Made by a program: the position numbers and the translations under genes
Shown: one piece after another, positions 1 through 7,279 of the stretch
How positions within the stretch are numbered: position 1 is the stretch's first letter
Layout of the letters: each line of letters starts with the position of its first letter
Assembly (NCBI GenBank): GCA_051984675.1
Contig: JBPYFK010000049.1
Coordinates: 1-11,971, forward strand
Length of the DNA: 11,971 nucleotides
Reading direction: 5' to 3'
Source: JBPYFK01 sp051984675
Lineage (GTDB): Bacteria; Actinomycetota; Actinomycetes; Mycobacteriales; Pseudonocardiaceae
The notes under the pieces: generated by a model
Databases searched by the model: none
What the model saw: only the letters and a program-made list of their open reading frames with translations
What the model was told of the DNA's origin: nothing

Positions 1-508
1 GCCGCCCGCCCCCAGCGCCGTCGACCTCGCGGGCCTGCGCCGCGCCGCGGCGGTGCGGCCGTGCCCGCAGGCCGCGCCCGGCGGCTCGGCGGATCTCGCC
101 GCAGCCCGCGCGACCTGCATGGCGGATGGCGCGCCAGTGGACGTCGCCGCCGTGGTTCACGGGCCCGCGCTGATCAACGTCTGGGCGTCCTGGTGCTCGC
201 CATGCCGTGAGGAGCTACCCGCATTGCAGGAATACTCCATCCGACCGGGTGCGATGCCGGTGCTCGGAGTGCAGGTCGCCAGCGACGAAGCCGACGGCTT
301 GCGCCTGTTGGGCCAGTTGGGCGCGCACTTTCCGTCGGTGCACGACACCTACAACAGCACGTCCGCCGCGCTTCACGTCCCGTACGCTCTGCCGGCCAGC
401 TACGTGGTTGACGCGGCCGGGCACGTGCACCGGCTGGACCCGCAGGTGTTCCACTCCGCCCAGCAGGTGGACGACGCCGTCCGCCACGCGCTGGGGGTGG
501 CGGGATGA
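1..508 (+). CDS. TlpA-like thioredoxin-fold thiol-disulfide protein, 5' partial
   Basis: The reading frame is open from base 2 and the start lies outside the window; 168 residues are visible. A thioredoxin active site WCSPC (Cys codons at 194-196 and 203-205) follows a hydrophobic strand, INVWAS. The later LPASYVVD segment carries the expected cis-proline before a beta strand. These mark the TlpA/ResA/DsbE class, membrane-tethered or exported proteins that reduce or oxidise cysteines of extracytoplasmic proteins. Two extra cysteines (in RPCP and ATCMADG) precede the fold. Any signal or membrane anchor would be in the missing N-terminus. The stop overlaps the next start (ATGA, 505-508), so translation is probably coupled to the Nudix gene. 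Position before Nudix and marP matches Rv3673c of M. tuberculosis (from memory). The fold is certain; the direction of the redox reaction is not. Confidence 0.88.
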   Translation, partial: PPAPSAVDLAGLRRAAAVRPCPQAAPGGSADLAAARATCMADGAPVDVAAVVHGPALINVWASWCSPCREELPALQEYSIRPGAMPVLGVQVASDEADGLRLLGQLGAHFPSVHDTYNSTSAALHVPYALPASYVVDAAGHVHRLDPQVFHSAQQVDDAVRHALGVAG

Positions 509-1236
509 GTGAGACGTGCAGGTCAACGCATGCCTACCCGGCCGGACCCCTGGTCGACCTTGCCGAGTTGCCCGGCTGGCTACGGCCGCTGGTAGAGCGG
601 ACCGAGGGGCTGAAGCCGTCGCATCTGGGCTGGCCGAAGATGCCCACGAACGGCGATGCCCGGGGGGCGGCAGTGCTGGTGCTGTTCGGGGAGCACACGT
701 CCCAGAACGGTCCCGACGTGCTCCTGCTGCGCAGGGCGGACGGGCTGAACTCGCACCCCGGTCAGGTCGCGTTTCCGGGCGGGACCATCGACGACTCGGA
801 CGCTGGACCGGTGGATGCGGCCCTGCGCGAGGCTGCCGAAGAGGTTGGGGTGCTGCCGGAGGGCGTGCGCCCCGTTGCGCTGTTGCCCGAGCTTGAGGTT
901 CGCACCGGGTTCCGGGTGACCCCGGTGCTCGCGCACTGGCTGAAGCCGAGCCCGGTGGCGCCGGTGGACCCGGCGGAGACGGCGGCGGTGGCGCGGGTGC
1001 CGATCTCGTGGCTTGCCGACCCCGCACACCGCCTTCGAGTCACCTACGGCGGACCCTTCGCAAGCCCGGCCTTCCTGGTGCCCGGGATGCTGGTGTGGGG
1101 CTTCACCGGCGGCCTGCTGTCCGGCCTGCTCGACTTGGCCGGCTGGTCACAGCCGTGGGACTGGAATGATGTGCGCGACCTCGACCACGCGTGGCACCAG
1201 GTCGCCGAGTTCGACGACGCGCCCTTCCCGGAGTGA
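505..1236 (+). CDS. Nudix hydrolase, CoA pyrophosphatase (NudL-like)
   Basis: This is a 243-residue cytosolic protein. Residues about 72-93 (VLLLRRADGLNS followed by HPGQVAFPGG) match the signature that marks coenzyme A diphosphatases among Nudix proteins. The Nudix helix REAAEEVG (Arg108, Glu109, Glu112, Glu113) supplies the metal-binding glutamates. A WGFTGGLLSGLLDLAGW segment near the C-terminus resembles the WGMTAGII segment of E. coli NudL. The expected reaction is hydrolysis of CoA or acyl-CoA to phosphopantetheine and 3',5'-ADP. The upstream Glu of the canonical GX5E box is Asp here, as in NudL-type enzymes. The ATG at 505 overlaps the previous stop and is preceded by a G-rich stretch. 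It corresponds in position to Rv3672c. Family assignment is firm; CoA specificity is inferred from the signature. Confidence 0.88.
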   Translation: MSETCRSTHAYPAGPLVDLAELPGWLRPLVERTEGLKPSHLGWPKMPTNGDARGAAVLVLFGEHTSQNGPDVLLLRRADGLNSHPGQVAFPGGTIDDSDAGPVDAALREAAEEVGVLPEGVRPVALLPELEVRTGFRVTPVLAHWLKPSPVAPVDPAETAAVARVPISWLADPAHRLRVTYGGPFASPAFLVPGMLVWGFTGGLLSGLLDLAGWSQPWDWNDVRDLDHAWHQVAEFDDAPFPE

Positions 1237-1358
1237 ACGCGTCCGGGCTACCGTTCCTCTTCGCGCAATGCCCCGATCGGGCACCACTGGGCGGTGGGTC
1301 GCAGGGCGACTGCGAGGATGCATCAAATGGCTGACGGCTGGCCGGGACGGGGTGAACG
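1237..1358 (+). other. Nudix-marP intergenic region
   Basis: This 122-base spacer holds a small hairpin, TGCCC-CGATC-GGGCA (1269-1283). That is too weak, without a T tract, to call a terminator. A G-rich ribosome binding site (GGGACGGGG, about 1344-1352) stands before the marP GTG. I cannot identify a convincing promoter, so marP may be transcribed from the upstream operon or from its own promoter here. Confidence 0.35.
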
Positions 1359-2543
1359 GTGAACTGGGTCGACCTCCTGGTCCTGCTGCTCGCGGTCGCC
1401 GCGGGGCTTTCCGGTTCCAGGCAGGGAATGGTCACGTCGCTGTGCTCGTTCCTCGGCGTGCTCGTCGGGACGGTGCTGGGCCTGCAGATCACGCCGTTGC
1501 TGCTCGCGAGGGTCACCGACACCACGGCCCGGGTTGCGTTCGGTGTCGTGATCATGGTGTTGCTGGTGGTCCTGGGCGAGACCGTCGGTATGTGGGGCGG
1601 CCGTGAGCTGCGCGATCGGATCACCTCCGCCCGGTTCACCGGCGTGGACAACGCGCTCGGCGCGGTCGTCCAGGCATTCGCGGTGTTCGTCGTGGCGTGG
1701 CTGGTGGCATTGCCGCTGACATCCGCGAGCGAGACGCCCGGTCTGGCGTCGTCGATCACGAAGTCCGAGGTGCTCAGCACTGTGGACACCATGATGCCGT
1801 CCGGGCTGCGCAGCCTGCCCGACGACCTGCGCCGGATGCTCGGCGTCAACGGCTTCCCGGAAGCCCTGGAGCCGTTCACCCAGACACCGGTCGCTGCGAC
1901 CGCGCCACCGAACGGCGCGCTGGAATCCAGCCCGGTGGTGCGCAAGGCGCGCTCCAGCGTCGTCAAGGTGCGGGGTCGGGCCAGCTCGTGCTCGCGAGCG
2001 CTGGAAGGCACCGGTTTCGTGATCGCACCCCATCGTGTGTTGACCAACGCCCACGTGGTGGCGGGTACGGACCGGGTGGAGATCGAGATGGGCAGCGGGG
2101 AGTTCGACGCCCGGGTGGTGCTGTTCGACCCGCAGACCGACCTCGCCGTGCTCACCGTGCCGGACCTGGACGCCGACCCGCTGATCTTCACCGACTCGGG
2201 CGCGCACGCTGGCGACGACGTCATCGCCATCGGCTACCCGCTCGACGGTCCGTACACCGCGTCAGCCGGTCGAGTGCGCGAGCAGATCCACCTCCGGGGA
2301 CCGAACATCTACGACTCCACCACCGTCGTCCGTGACGTGTACACGGTCCGGGCGAAGGTGCGCAGCGGGAACTCCGGCGGGCCGCTGATCGACCCTGCCG
2401 GACACGTGGTCGGCGTGGTCTTCGGCGCGGCCGTGGACGACCCGGAGACCGGCTTCGCGCTCACTCGCCAACAGGTCGCCGATGACGTGGCGAAAGCGCC
2501 GACGCTGACCCGCTCGGTCCCGACCGGCGCCTGCACTCAATGA
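1359..2543 (+). CDS. marP: MarP-type membrane-anchored serine protease
   Basis: The 394-residue protein starts at a GTG preceded by GGGACGGGG. The N-terminus is a CvpA-like domain with four predicted membrane helices (about 3-22, 25-43, 58-77, 100-121). A linker follows, then a chymotrypsin-like domain from about 190. The triad is visible: His232 in TNAHVV, Asp261 in TDLAVL and Ser339 in GNSGGPL. Cys211 and Cys392 sit where MarP of M. tuberculosis has its activating disulfide (C214-C395 from memory; triad H235, D264, S343). In mycobacteria MarP is a periplasmic protease needed for acid and oxidative stress tolerance; that role is inferred here. Its place after the thioredoxin and Nudix genes supports orthology with Rv3671c. 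The last 7 bases overlap the 3' end of the convergent LysR gene, so there is no room for a terminator between them. Confidence 0.93.
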   Translation: MNWVDLLVLLLAVAAGLSGSRQGMVTSLCSFLGVLVGTVLGLQITPLLLARVTDTTARVAFGVVIMVLLVVLGETVGMWGGRELRDRITSARFTGVDNALGAVVQAFAVFVVAWLVALPLTSASETPGLASSITKSEVLSTVDTMMPSGLRSLPDDLRRMLGVNGFPEALEPFTQTPVAATAPPNGALESSPVVRKARSSVVKVRGRASSCSRALEGTGFVIAPHRVLTNAHVVAGTDRVEIEMGSGEFDARVVLFDPQTDLAVLTVPDLDADPLIFTDSGAHAGDDVIAIGYPLDGPYTASAGRVREQIHLRGPNIYDSTTVVRDVYTVRAKVRSGNSGGPLIDPAGHVVGVVFGAAVDDPETGFALTRQQVADDVAKAPTLTRSVPTGACTQ

Positions 2544-3493
2544 CCAGTGGACGAGGGACCCGTGGACGAGGGACCCGTGGACCCAGGAAACGCGGACGAA
2601 GCTGGAACCGCTTCGCGTAGTGCTGTCACGGCGGCCCGAATCGCTGGCCGTTCGGCATCCGCGCGCCACGCCACATACAGCTCGCGGCGCAAGGCTGGGC
2701 GGGTCGCCAGCAGCCTGACGCCGTCGGGCACGTGGTAACTGAACCCCAGTGGCGGCACCATGGCCGCCACGACGTTCGCCGCGACCAGCACGAGCTGCGT
2801 CAAGTAGTCGGACGCCTCGCAGGTGATCTCGGGCTCGACGCCGGCGGCCCGTAGCCCGGCCACGAGCGCTTCCCGGTCGTCGGTGCCCGCAGCACAACTC
2901 GTCCACGCGGTACCAGCAAGTGCCGCGAGGTCCACAACCTCGGCGTCGGCCAGCCGGTGCCGCTCGGACAGCGCCAGCCAGGCGTCCTCGGTCAGCAACC
3001 GCGCGTGCCGGATGCCGGCCGGCGGCGGGGCGGGCCGGTTCTCCCAGCTCTCCGCGACCACCAGGTCGAGGTCACCGGACAGCAGCAGCGGCATGAGGTC
3101 GATCGCCTCACCGTCGGTCAGCGACGGCGACAGCCGGGGATGCCGGTCCAGCAGCGTCGCGAGTGCGGGCGCGACCAGACCCCGGATCGCGCTCTGCAGC
3201 GCGCCGATCCGCAGCGGACCCAGGATCTCGGTGTGCAGGTCGGCGAGGTCCAGTTCGGCGGCGGCGACCTGCGCGAGCACCCGTTCGGCGTGGTCAGCCA
3301 GCACCAGTCCCGCCTGCGTCAGGCGAACGCCCCGGCCACGCGGCTCAAGCAGCTCGTGCCCCGCCTCCTGCGCGAGCTTCGCCAGCTGCTGTGACACACC
3401 TGACGGCGTGGCGTGCAGTTCCGCTGCGGCGCCCGCCACAGAACCCAGCCGGCGCACTGCGGTCAGCGCGCGAAGTCGCTGCACACTCAACAC
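2537..3493 (-). CDS. LysR-family transcriptional regulator
   Basis: With the GTG at 3493 as start, the protein has 318 residues and begins MLSVQRLRALTAVRRLGSVA, the standard LysR opening. The winged helix-turn-helix lies at about 17-65 (AAAELHATPSGVSQQLAKLA and onward). The substrate-binding-like effector domain spans roughly 88-290. The frame is open further upstream, but that stretch is Arg-rich and overlaps the divergent exporter gene, so it is rejected. No ribosome binding site is visible; a TAGTAT box 7 bases upstream suggests a leaderless mRNA. The gene diverges from an EamA-type exporter, which it probably controls. The C-terminus is an odd low-complexity tail, about 304-318, made of Gly-Ser-Thr-Pro repeats encoded by a 15-base tandem repeat. 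It overlaps marP by 7 bases. The effector is unknown. Confidence 0.88.
   Translation of the reverse strand: MLSVQRLRALTAVRRLGSVAGAAAELHATPSGVSQQLAKLAQEAGHELLEPRGRGVRLTQAGLVLADHAERVLAQVAAAELDLADLHTEILGPLRIGALQSAIRGLVAPALATLLDRHPRLSPSLTDGEAIDLMPLLLSGDLDLVVAESWENRPAPPPAGIRHARLLTEDAWLALSERHRLADAEVVDLAALAGTAWTSCAAGTDDREALVAGLRAAGVEPEITCEASDYLTQLVLVAANVVAAMVPPLGFSYHVPDGVRLLATRPALRRELYVAWRADAERPAIRAAVTALREAVPASSAFPGSTGPSSTGPSSTGH
2547..2582. repeat. 15-base tandem repeat at the marP/lysR junction
   Basis: GTGGACGAGGGACCC occurs twice in direct succession (2547-2561, 2562-2576), followed by the first six bases of a third copy (2577-2582). On the minus strand it encodes the repeating Gly-Pro-Ser-Ser-Thr tail of the LysR protein. 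The period is a multiple of three, so copy number changes would keep the frame. It starts four bases after the marP stop. Confidence 0.9.
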
Positions 3494-3509
3494 GGTAGAA
3501 ATACTACCG
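3493..3509. promoter_or_regulatory. Inverted repeat overlapping the lysR -10 box and start
   Basis: CGGTAG-AAATA-CTACCG is a perfect inverted repeat with 6-bp arms and a 5-base spacer. It covers a minus-strand TAGTAT (complement of 3501-3506), and its left arm ends on the first base of the GTG start. A regulator bound here would block lysR transcription, as expected for LysR autoregulation. The repeat is seen; the regulatory role is inferred. Confidence 0.45.
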
Positions 3510-3514
3510 GATAA

Positions 3515-3543
3515 TGGACAAAAATATTCACTTGTCCTAATTA
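3515..3543 (+). promoter_or_regulatory. Candidate exporter promoter with internal inverted repeat
   Basis: TGGACA (3515-3520) differs from TTGACA by one base. Seventeen bases later stands TAATTA (3538-3543), a weak -10; CCTAAT (3536-3541) is an alternative. The inverted repeat GGACAA-N10-TTGTCC (3516-3537) fills the space between the boxes, where the divergent LysR protein could act. The whole intergenic region 3494-3567 is strikingly AT-rich against its surroundings. The -10 match is poor, so this is tentative. Confidence 0.35.
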
Positions 3544-3567
3544 GTTCTGAGACAGCATCGTGGACAC

Positions 3568-4662
3568 ATGCCCACCCCAGCACGCCGGATCGACCCACGC
3601 CTGCTCGCCGCCGCTGGCGCCGCCTGCATCTCCGGTTCGGCGATTCTGATGAAGCTCTCCGGCACCTCCGCCGGGACCGGCGCATTCTTCCGGTGCCTGC
3701 TCGCCCTGCCCGTGCTCATTCCGCTCGCCGTCGCCGAACGGCGTCGCATCGGCACCCGACCGATGCGCGCACGGCTGCTGGACGTGCTCGGCGGGGCGTT
3801 CCTCGGCGTGGATCTCGTGGCTTGGGGCGCTTCCATCGGCGACCTCGGCGCCGGCATCGCGACCGTCCTGGTCAACGTGCAGGTGATCGTGGTGCCCGTG
3901 CTGGCGTGGCTGGTGTTCCGCGAGCGCCCGCCGCGCCGTTTCCTCGCGATCGCTCCGGTCCTGCTCGTTGCCGTCGCGCTGGCCTCGGGCGCGGTGGGAG
4001 GTGCCGCGCCAGGCAGCCACCCGGTGCGCGGTGCGTTGCTGGGCGCTGGCGCGGGAGTGGCGTACGGCGGCTACTTGTTGCTGCTGCGCAGGGCAGGGTC
4101 GACCGGGCACCGGTTCCAACCGGTGTGCTGGGCCACCGTCGGTGCCGCGATCAGCGCGACCGCACTCGGGTCGTCCTGGCACGGCATCGATCTGGCCCCG
4201 GGCTGGTCGGCGTTCGGATGGTTGGTCGCGTTGGCCCTGTCCGGCCAGGTGTGCGGTTGGCTCCTGGTGGGCGCCGCGCTGCCCCAGTTGCGTTCTGCTG
4301 TCGGGGCGACCCTCCTGCTCCTACAGCCTGTCTTGAGCGTGCTGTTCGGCATGGCGCTGCTCGGCGAGCGTCCGCTGGCGGGGCAACTCCTGGGCAGTGC
4401 CACGGTGCTCGCCGCCGTGTGGTTCGCGAGCACCGGCACTACCAGGGACAGCACCGCTCGTTGGCCAGCGGTCACCTCTTCCGCCGAAACTCGACAACCT
4501 GCTGGTACGTCGGTCGGTTCTGCCACTCGATCGGATCTTGACCGACGATTCCCAGCGATTGGAACTGGATCGCGTCGTAGTCCGGCATGCTCTGCCGCTG
4601 GGCGTTCGTCGCTGGTGTCGACGTCCACGACGCGACATCCGTCGAGCCACCGTTCGCGCTGA
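3568..4662 (+). CDS. EamA/DMT-family permease with antisense-encoded C-terminal tail
   Basis: This 364-residue inner-membrane protein has two EamA repeats and ten likely helices. The first repeat covers about residues 10-141, with LAWLVFRERP at 112-121 after its fourth helix. The second covers about 154-287 and ends ALLGERPLAGQLLGSATVLAAVW. The (L/F)xER motif at equivalent places in both halves is typical of drug/metabolite transporters, which usually export amino acids, amines or metabolites. Family members normally stop soon after the tenth helix, at about 290-300 residues. Here the frame continues about 77 residues, Arg/Ser/Thr-rich and without helices, and from about residue 302 it is antisense to the end of the acylase gene. 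That tail is probably a readthrough extension from a lost stop. The gene diverges from lysR. The ATG at 3568 has a weak GGAC just upstream. The substrate is unknown. Confidence 0.85.
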   Translation: MPTPARRIDPRLLAAAGAACISGSAILMKLSGTSAGTGAFFRCLLALPVLIPLAVAERRRIGTRPMRARLLDVLGGAFLGVDLVAWGASIGDLGAGIATVLVNVQVIVVPVLAWLVFRERPPRRFLAIAPVLLVAVALASGAVGGAAPGSHPVRGALLGAGAGVAYGGYLLLLRRAGSTGHRFQPVCWATVGAAISATALGSSWHGIDLAPGWSAFGWLVALALSGQVCGWLLVGAALPQLRSAVGATLLLLQPVLSVLFGMALLGERPLAGQLLGSATVLAAVWFASTGTTRDSTARWPAVTSSAETRQPAGTSVGSATRSDLDRRFPAIGTGSRRSPACSAAGRSSLVSTSTTRHPSSHRSR

Positions 4663-7279
4663 CGAGATCCGCATACGTATCCGCCAGCGCCTTGTCGATG
4701 GCCTGCCCGCAACTCGCTGGTCCGGCCCCGCAGAGCTTCGCGCTCACCGACGGGCCAAAGGGCTGCGCGACCCGCTCGCCACGAAGCTGGCCCAACACCT
4801 TGAGCACGTAACCCTCGTACCCGCCGTCGTAGGCGCTGCCGAGATGCGCGCCGCCGCTGTTCGGCGTGTTCACCCACTGCATCGGCAGCGCGGTGTAGCC
4901 CGGCGACCTCGCGCCACCAGTCGAGCCCTGATCACTGAGCCCGCCCGCGGCCAGGATCGGGTCGAACAGGGCCCGGATCAGCTTCTCCTGCAGCACGTCC
5001 ATGATGGCGACGGCGGCGTGGTGGTCGTACTGCGTGTCGCTGGCGGCGGCCTTCCGCCGATGCGCGCCATCTCCGTACCACGACCGCAGTTGCGCGAGGA
5101 GCGCTTGCACTCCCGGCGGCTCAGGCCGTCCGTCCAGGTAGCCGAGCAGGTTGGGAATCTCGGTCAGGCCATCGAGATCCTGCGTGGCGGCCGTTTCCAT
5201 CGCCTGCACGAGGTTCGAGCGGGTGATCTTGCCTTGGTGCGCAGCGAGCTGCTGCTCCAGCGCCCGATCGAGCATGACGCTTCGATACGTCGGGCCGTAG
5301 CCGTACTGCGAGTCGGCAGCGGAGAATTCCGGCGCCGGCTTGTTGTTCCAGTTCGTGAAGGACCCCGAGGGCGGGTCGATCTCGTGCGGGTGTGCCCCGG
5401 CGGCAAGGAATCCCTGCCACTCGGCCTGCCCGGTGCCCCAGGTCGGCAGGTTCGGGTCAACATTCGGTGGGCGTACGGGAAGCCAGCCGGAGCTGTAATA
5501 CCCGATATCCCGCGCGTCGACGTAGAACCAGTTGAACGTGTAGTTGATCTGAGTGGCGCCCGCCATCCAGGAGGAGGCGTCGTGCGTCTTGGCGGGCTCG
5601 CCCCAGTGCATGAACCCGATGATCGAGTCGACCTCGTGGTTGAAGGTCGAGCGCTGGTTGACGACCGCGACCGGTTTGCCACCCGCCGCCGTGGTCCAGC
5701 CCTGCACCACGCCGTGCCGGGTCTGGTAGATGTCGTGATTGATCACAGCGGGTGCGCCGGGACCACCCGGCTTGGGGACAGCCGTCTCTGTGAACGTGTC
5801 GCGGGACATCGGTAGACACTGGCCGTTGAACTCGTAGTACGTGCCCTGCGGCTGCGGTGGACCGCCCTTCGGATCGCAGATCAGCTCCAGCCGCTGGTCC
5901 GTGAGGTCAGAGCCGGCGGACGTAGCGGACCAGGCGTAATCCCGGCCCCGGCCGAGTTCGACGAGCCCCGTTCCCGGGAAGGACGTGCCTTCGGCGGCGT
6001 ACTCGGGCGAGTGCAGGTCCTCCTGCATGAGGATGCCGGGGGCGAAGTACGACACCTGCGGGCCGAACACCGCTACCGGATGACCGTCAGCCGAGTGCTG
6101 CCCGTCCACCACCAGAGCATTGCTCATGTGCTGAGGCATCGTCAGCAGCGACCGGGCGACGTTTGTTGACGCGGGGTTGCTCGGGACCAGATCGCACCCC
6201 GGCGTCGTGCTCGTCGGACCGCCGGACAACGGTTTCGACGCGTCGTCCGGCATCGCGGCCTTCGCCGGATCCGCTGCCGGCGCCGACTCGTACGGGAAAG
6301 CCTTATCCCTGATTGTGGTCGCGGCGTCCGGGTCGTTCTGCTCGCGGAAGTCGGTGAACGCCTGCTTGCCGCCCGCCGGTCCGAGCTGGTTGCGCAGGTA
6401 TTGCGACAGCGCGGCGTTCTGCACCTCACCGCCGCCACCGTTGCCGAAGATGCCGCCGATCAGCGCGGCGACCGCGACCACGTCCGACGGCTTCCACGGC
6501 TGGGGAGGCTGCAGCGCAGCCCCGTAATCCGCGGGTAGCTTGCGCGGATCGAGCCTGGTCTGGGCGATGTAGGCGTTGACGCCGGCAACGTAGTTGAGGA
6601 TCGCCTGCTTCGCCTGCGCGCCCTCCGCCCCATAACGCGCGGGGAGAGCGTCAATCTGCGCCTGTGCCTGCTGTTCCGTGTACGGAGCCAGCAGTAACTC
6701 GTCGTGGTCGAACTGCTCGTTCGAGCACGACGGGCCCAGGAACTGCGACAGCGAACCGCTTCCGTAGTGCCGGAGCACGTCCATCTCGAAGAGCCGGTCT
6801 TCCGCCTGCGCATAGCCGGCCCCGAAGGACATCGCATCGTTCGTGTTGCCGTAGACGTGCGGAATGTCGTGCGTATCGCGGTAAATCGTGACGGGAACCG
6901 TGCTGGCCGGCTGCTCGGTGCGCGTGATATCGCTGTCGCGCACACCGAACGACTCGTCGTTGTAGAACTGTGGTAGCTGCTGGTCCGTGAGCGTGGAATA
7001 CCCGTGCAACAGGTTGGCGTACTGCGTGCGCTGGTCGGTGCTGTTCGGCGGACGTTGCTTCGTGGTCTCGAACTGAGCCAGATCCGCCGCGTTGACCAGG
7101 CCGTTCTCGCCCGGTGGGTTGACGGCGAGGACACCGCCGTCGGCGTAGTCATCGACCTGGTAGCCGGGCCCGGAGGAACCCGCCGCAGCCGGCGTGACGG
7201 CGGGCAGGAGCAGCACCGCGCCGACGATGCCCAGGAATCGTAAGGTGATCCGTCTTCGAGACTTCGTAGTCGATCTCAT
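4472..7279 (-). CDS. Secreted penicillin-acylase-family (S45) Ntn amidase
   Basis: This 935-residue precursor has a signal peptide: basic residues 1-14 (including SRRR), hydrophobic 15-29, and likely cleavage near AAA33. It hydrolyses an amide after self-cleavage into alpha and beta chains. The alpha chain contains VTIYRDTHDIPHVYG (130-144) and AGYAQAEDRLFEMDVLRHYG. The nucleophile is probably Ser386, first residue of the beta chain in MSNALVV, followed by VFGPQVSYFAP. NYTFNWFYVDARDIGYYSSG (579-598) and FTNWNNKP (641-648, Asn646 likely in the oxyanion site) fit the family. Six cysteines (185, 362, 468, 488, 850, 857) suit an extracellular protein. A roughly 100-residue N-terminal section with PPGENG before the alpha core marks a distinct actinobacterial subfamily. 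The start overlaps the amine oxidase stop (ATGA), with GGAGG 13 bases upstream. Substrates could be acyl amines, acyl-homoserine lactones or lipopeptides; none can be chosen from sequence. Confidence 0.9.
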   Translation of the reverse strand: MRSTTKSRRRITLRFLGIVGAVLLLPAVTPAAAGSSGPGYQVDDYADGGVLAVNPPGENGLVNAADLAQFETTKQRPPNSTDQRTQYANLLHGYSTLTDQQLPQFYNDESFGVRDSDITRTEQPASTVPVTIYRDTHDIPHVYGNTNDAMSFGAGYAQAEDRLFEMDVLRHYGSGSLSQFLGPSCSNEQFDHDELLLAPYTEQQAQAQIDALPARYGAEGAQAKQAILNYVAGVNAYIAQTRLDPRKLPADYGAALQPPQPWKPSDVVAVAALIGGIFGNGGGGEVQNAALSQYLRNQLGPAGGKQAFTDFREQNDPDAATTIRDKAFPYESAPAADPAKAAMPDDASKPLSGGPTSTTPGCDLVPSNPASTNVARSLLTMPQHMSNALVVDGQHSADGHPVAVFGPQVSYFAPGILMQEDLHSPEYAAEGTSFPGTGLVELGRGRDYAWSATSAGSDLTDQRLELICDPKGGPPQPQGTYYEFNGQCLPMSRDTFTETAVPKPGGPGAPAVINHDIYQTRHGVVQGWTTAAGGKPVAVVNQRSTFNHEVDSIIGFMHWGEPAKTHDASSWMAGATQINYTFNWFYVDARDIGYYSSGWLPVRPPNVDPNLPTWGTGQAEWQGFLAAGAHPHEIDPPSGSFTNWNNKPAPEFSAADSQYGYGPTYRSVMLDRALEQQLAAHQGKITRSNLVQAMETAATQDLDGLTEIPNLLGYLDGRPEPPGVQALLAQLRSWYGDGAHRRKAAASDTQYDHHAAVAIMDVLQEKLIRALFDPILAAGGLSDQGSTGGARSPGYTALPMQWVNTPNSGGAHLGSAYDGGYEGYVLKVLGQLRGERVAQPFGPSVSAKLCGAGPASCGQAIDKALADTYADLVSANGGSTDVASWTSTPATNAQRQSMPDYDAIQFQSLGIVGQDPIEWQNRPTYQQVVEFRRKR

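Noticed and set aside
1103..2230. Minus-strand open frame of 375 codons opposite marP
   Set aside because: Antisense shadow of marP, Ser/Thr/Arg-rich, no recognisable domain.
2823..4541. Long plus-strand open frame of 572 codons
   Set aside because: It is antisense to lysR and then out of frame with the exporter. Its product is low-complexity Arg/Ala/Ser/Pro, typical of shadow frames in high-GC DNA.
4397..5815. Plus-strand open frame of 472 codons inside the acylase region
   Set aside because: It is antisense to the acylase, which has clear family motifs throughout; no domain or start signal supports this frame.
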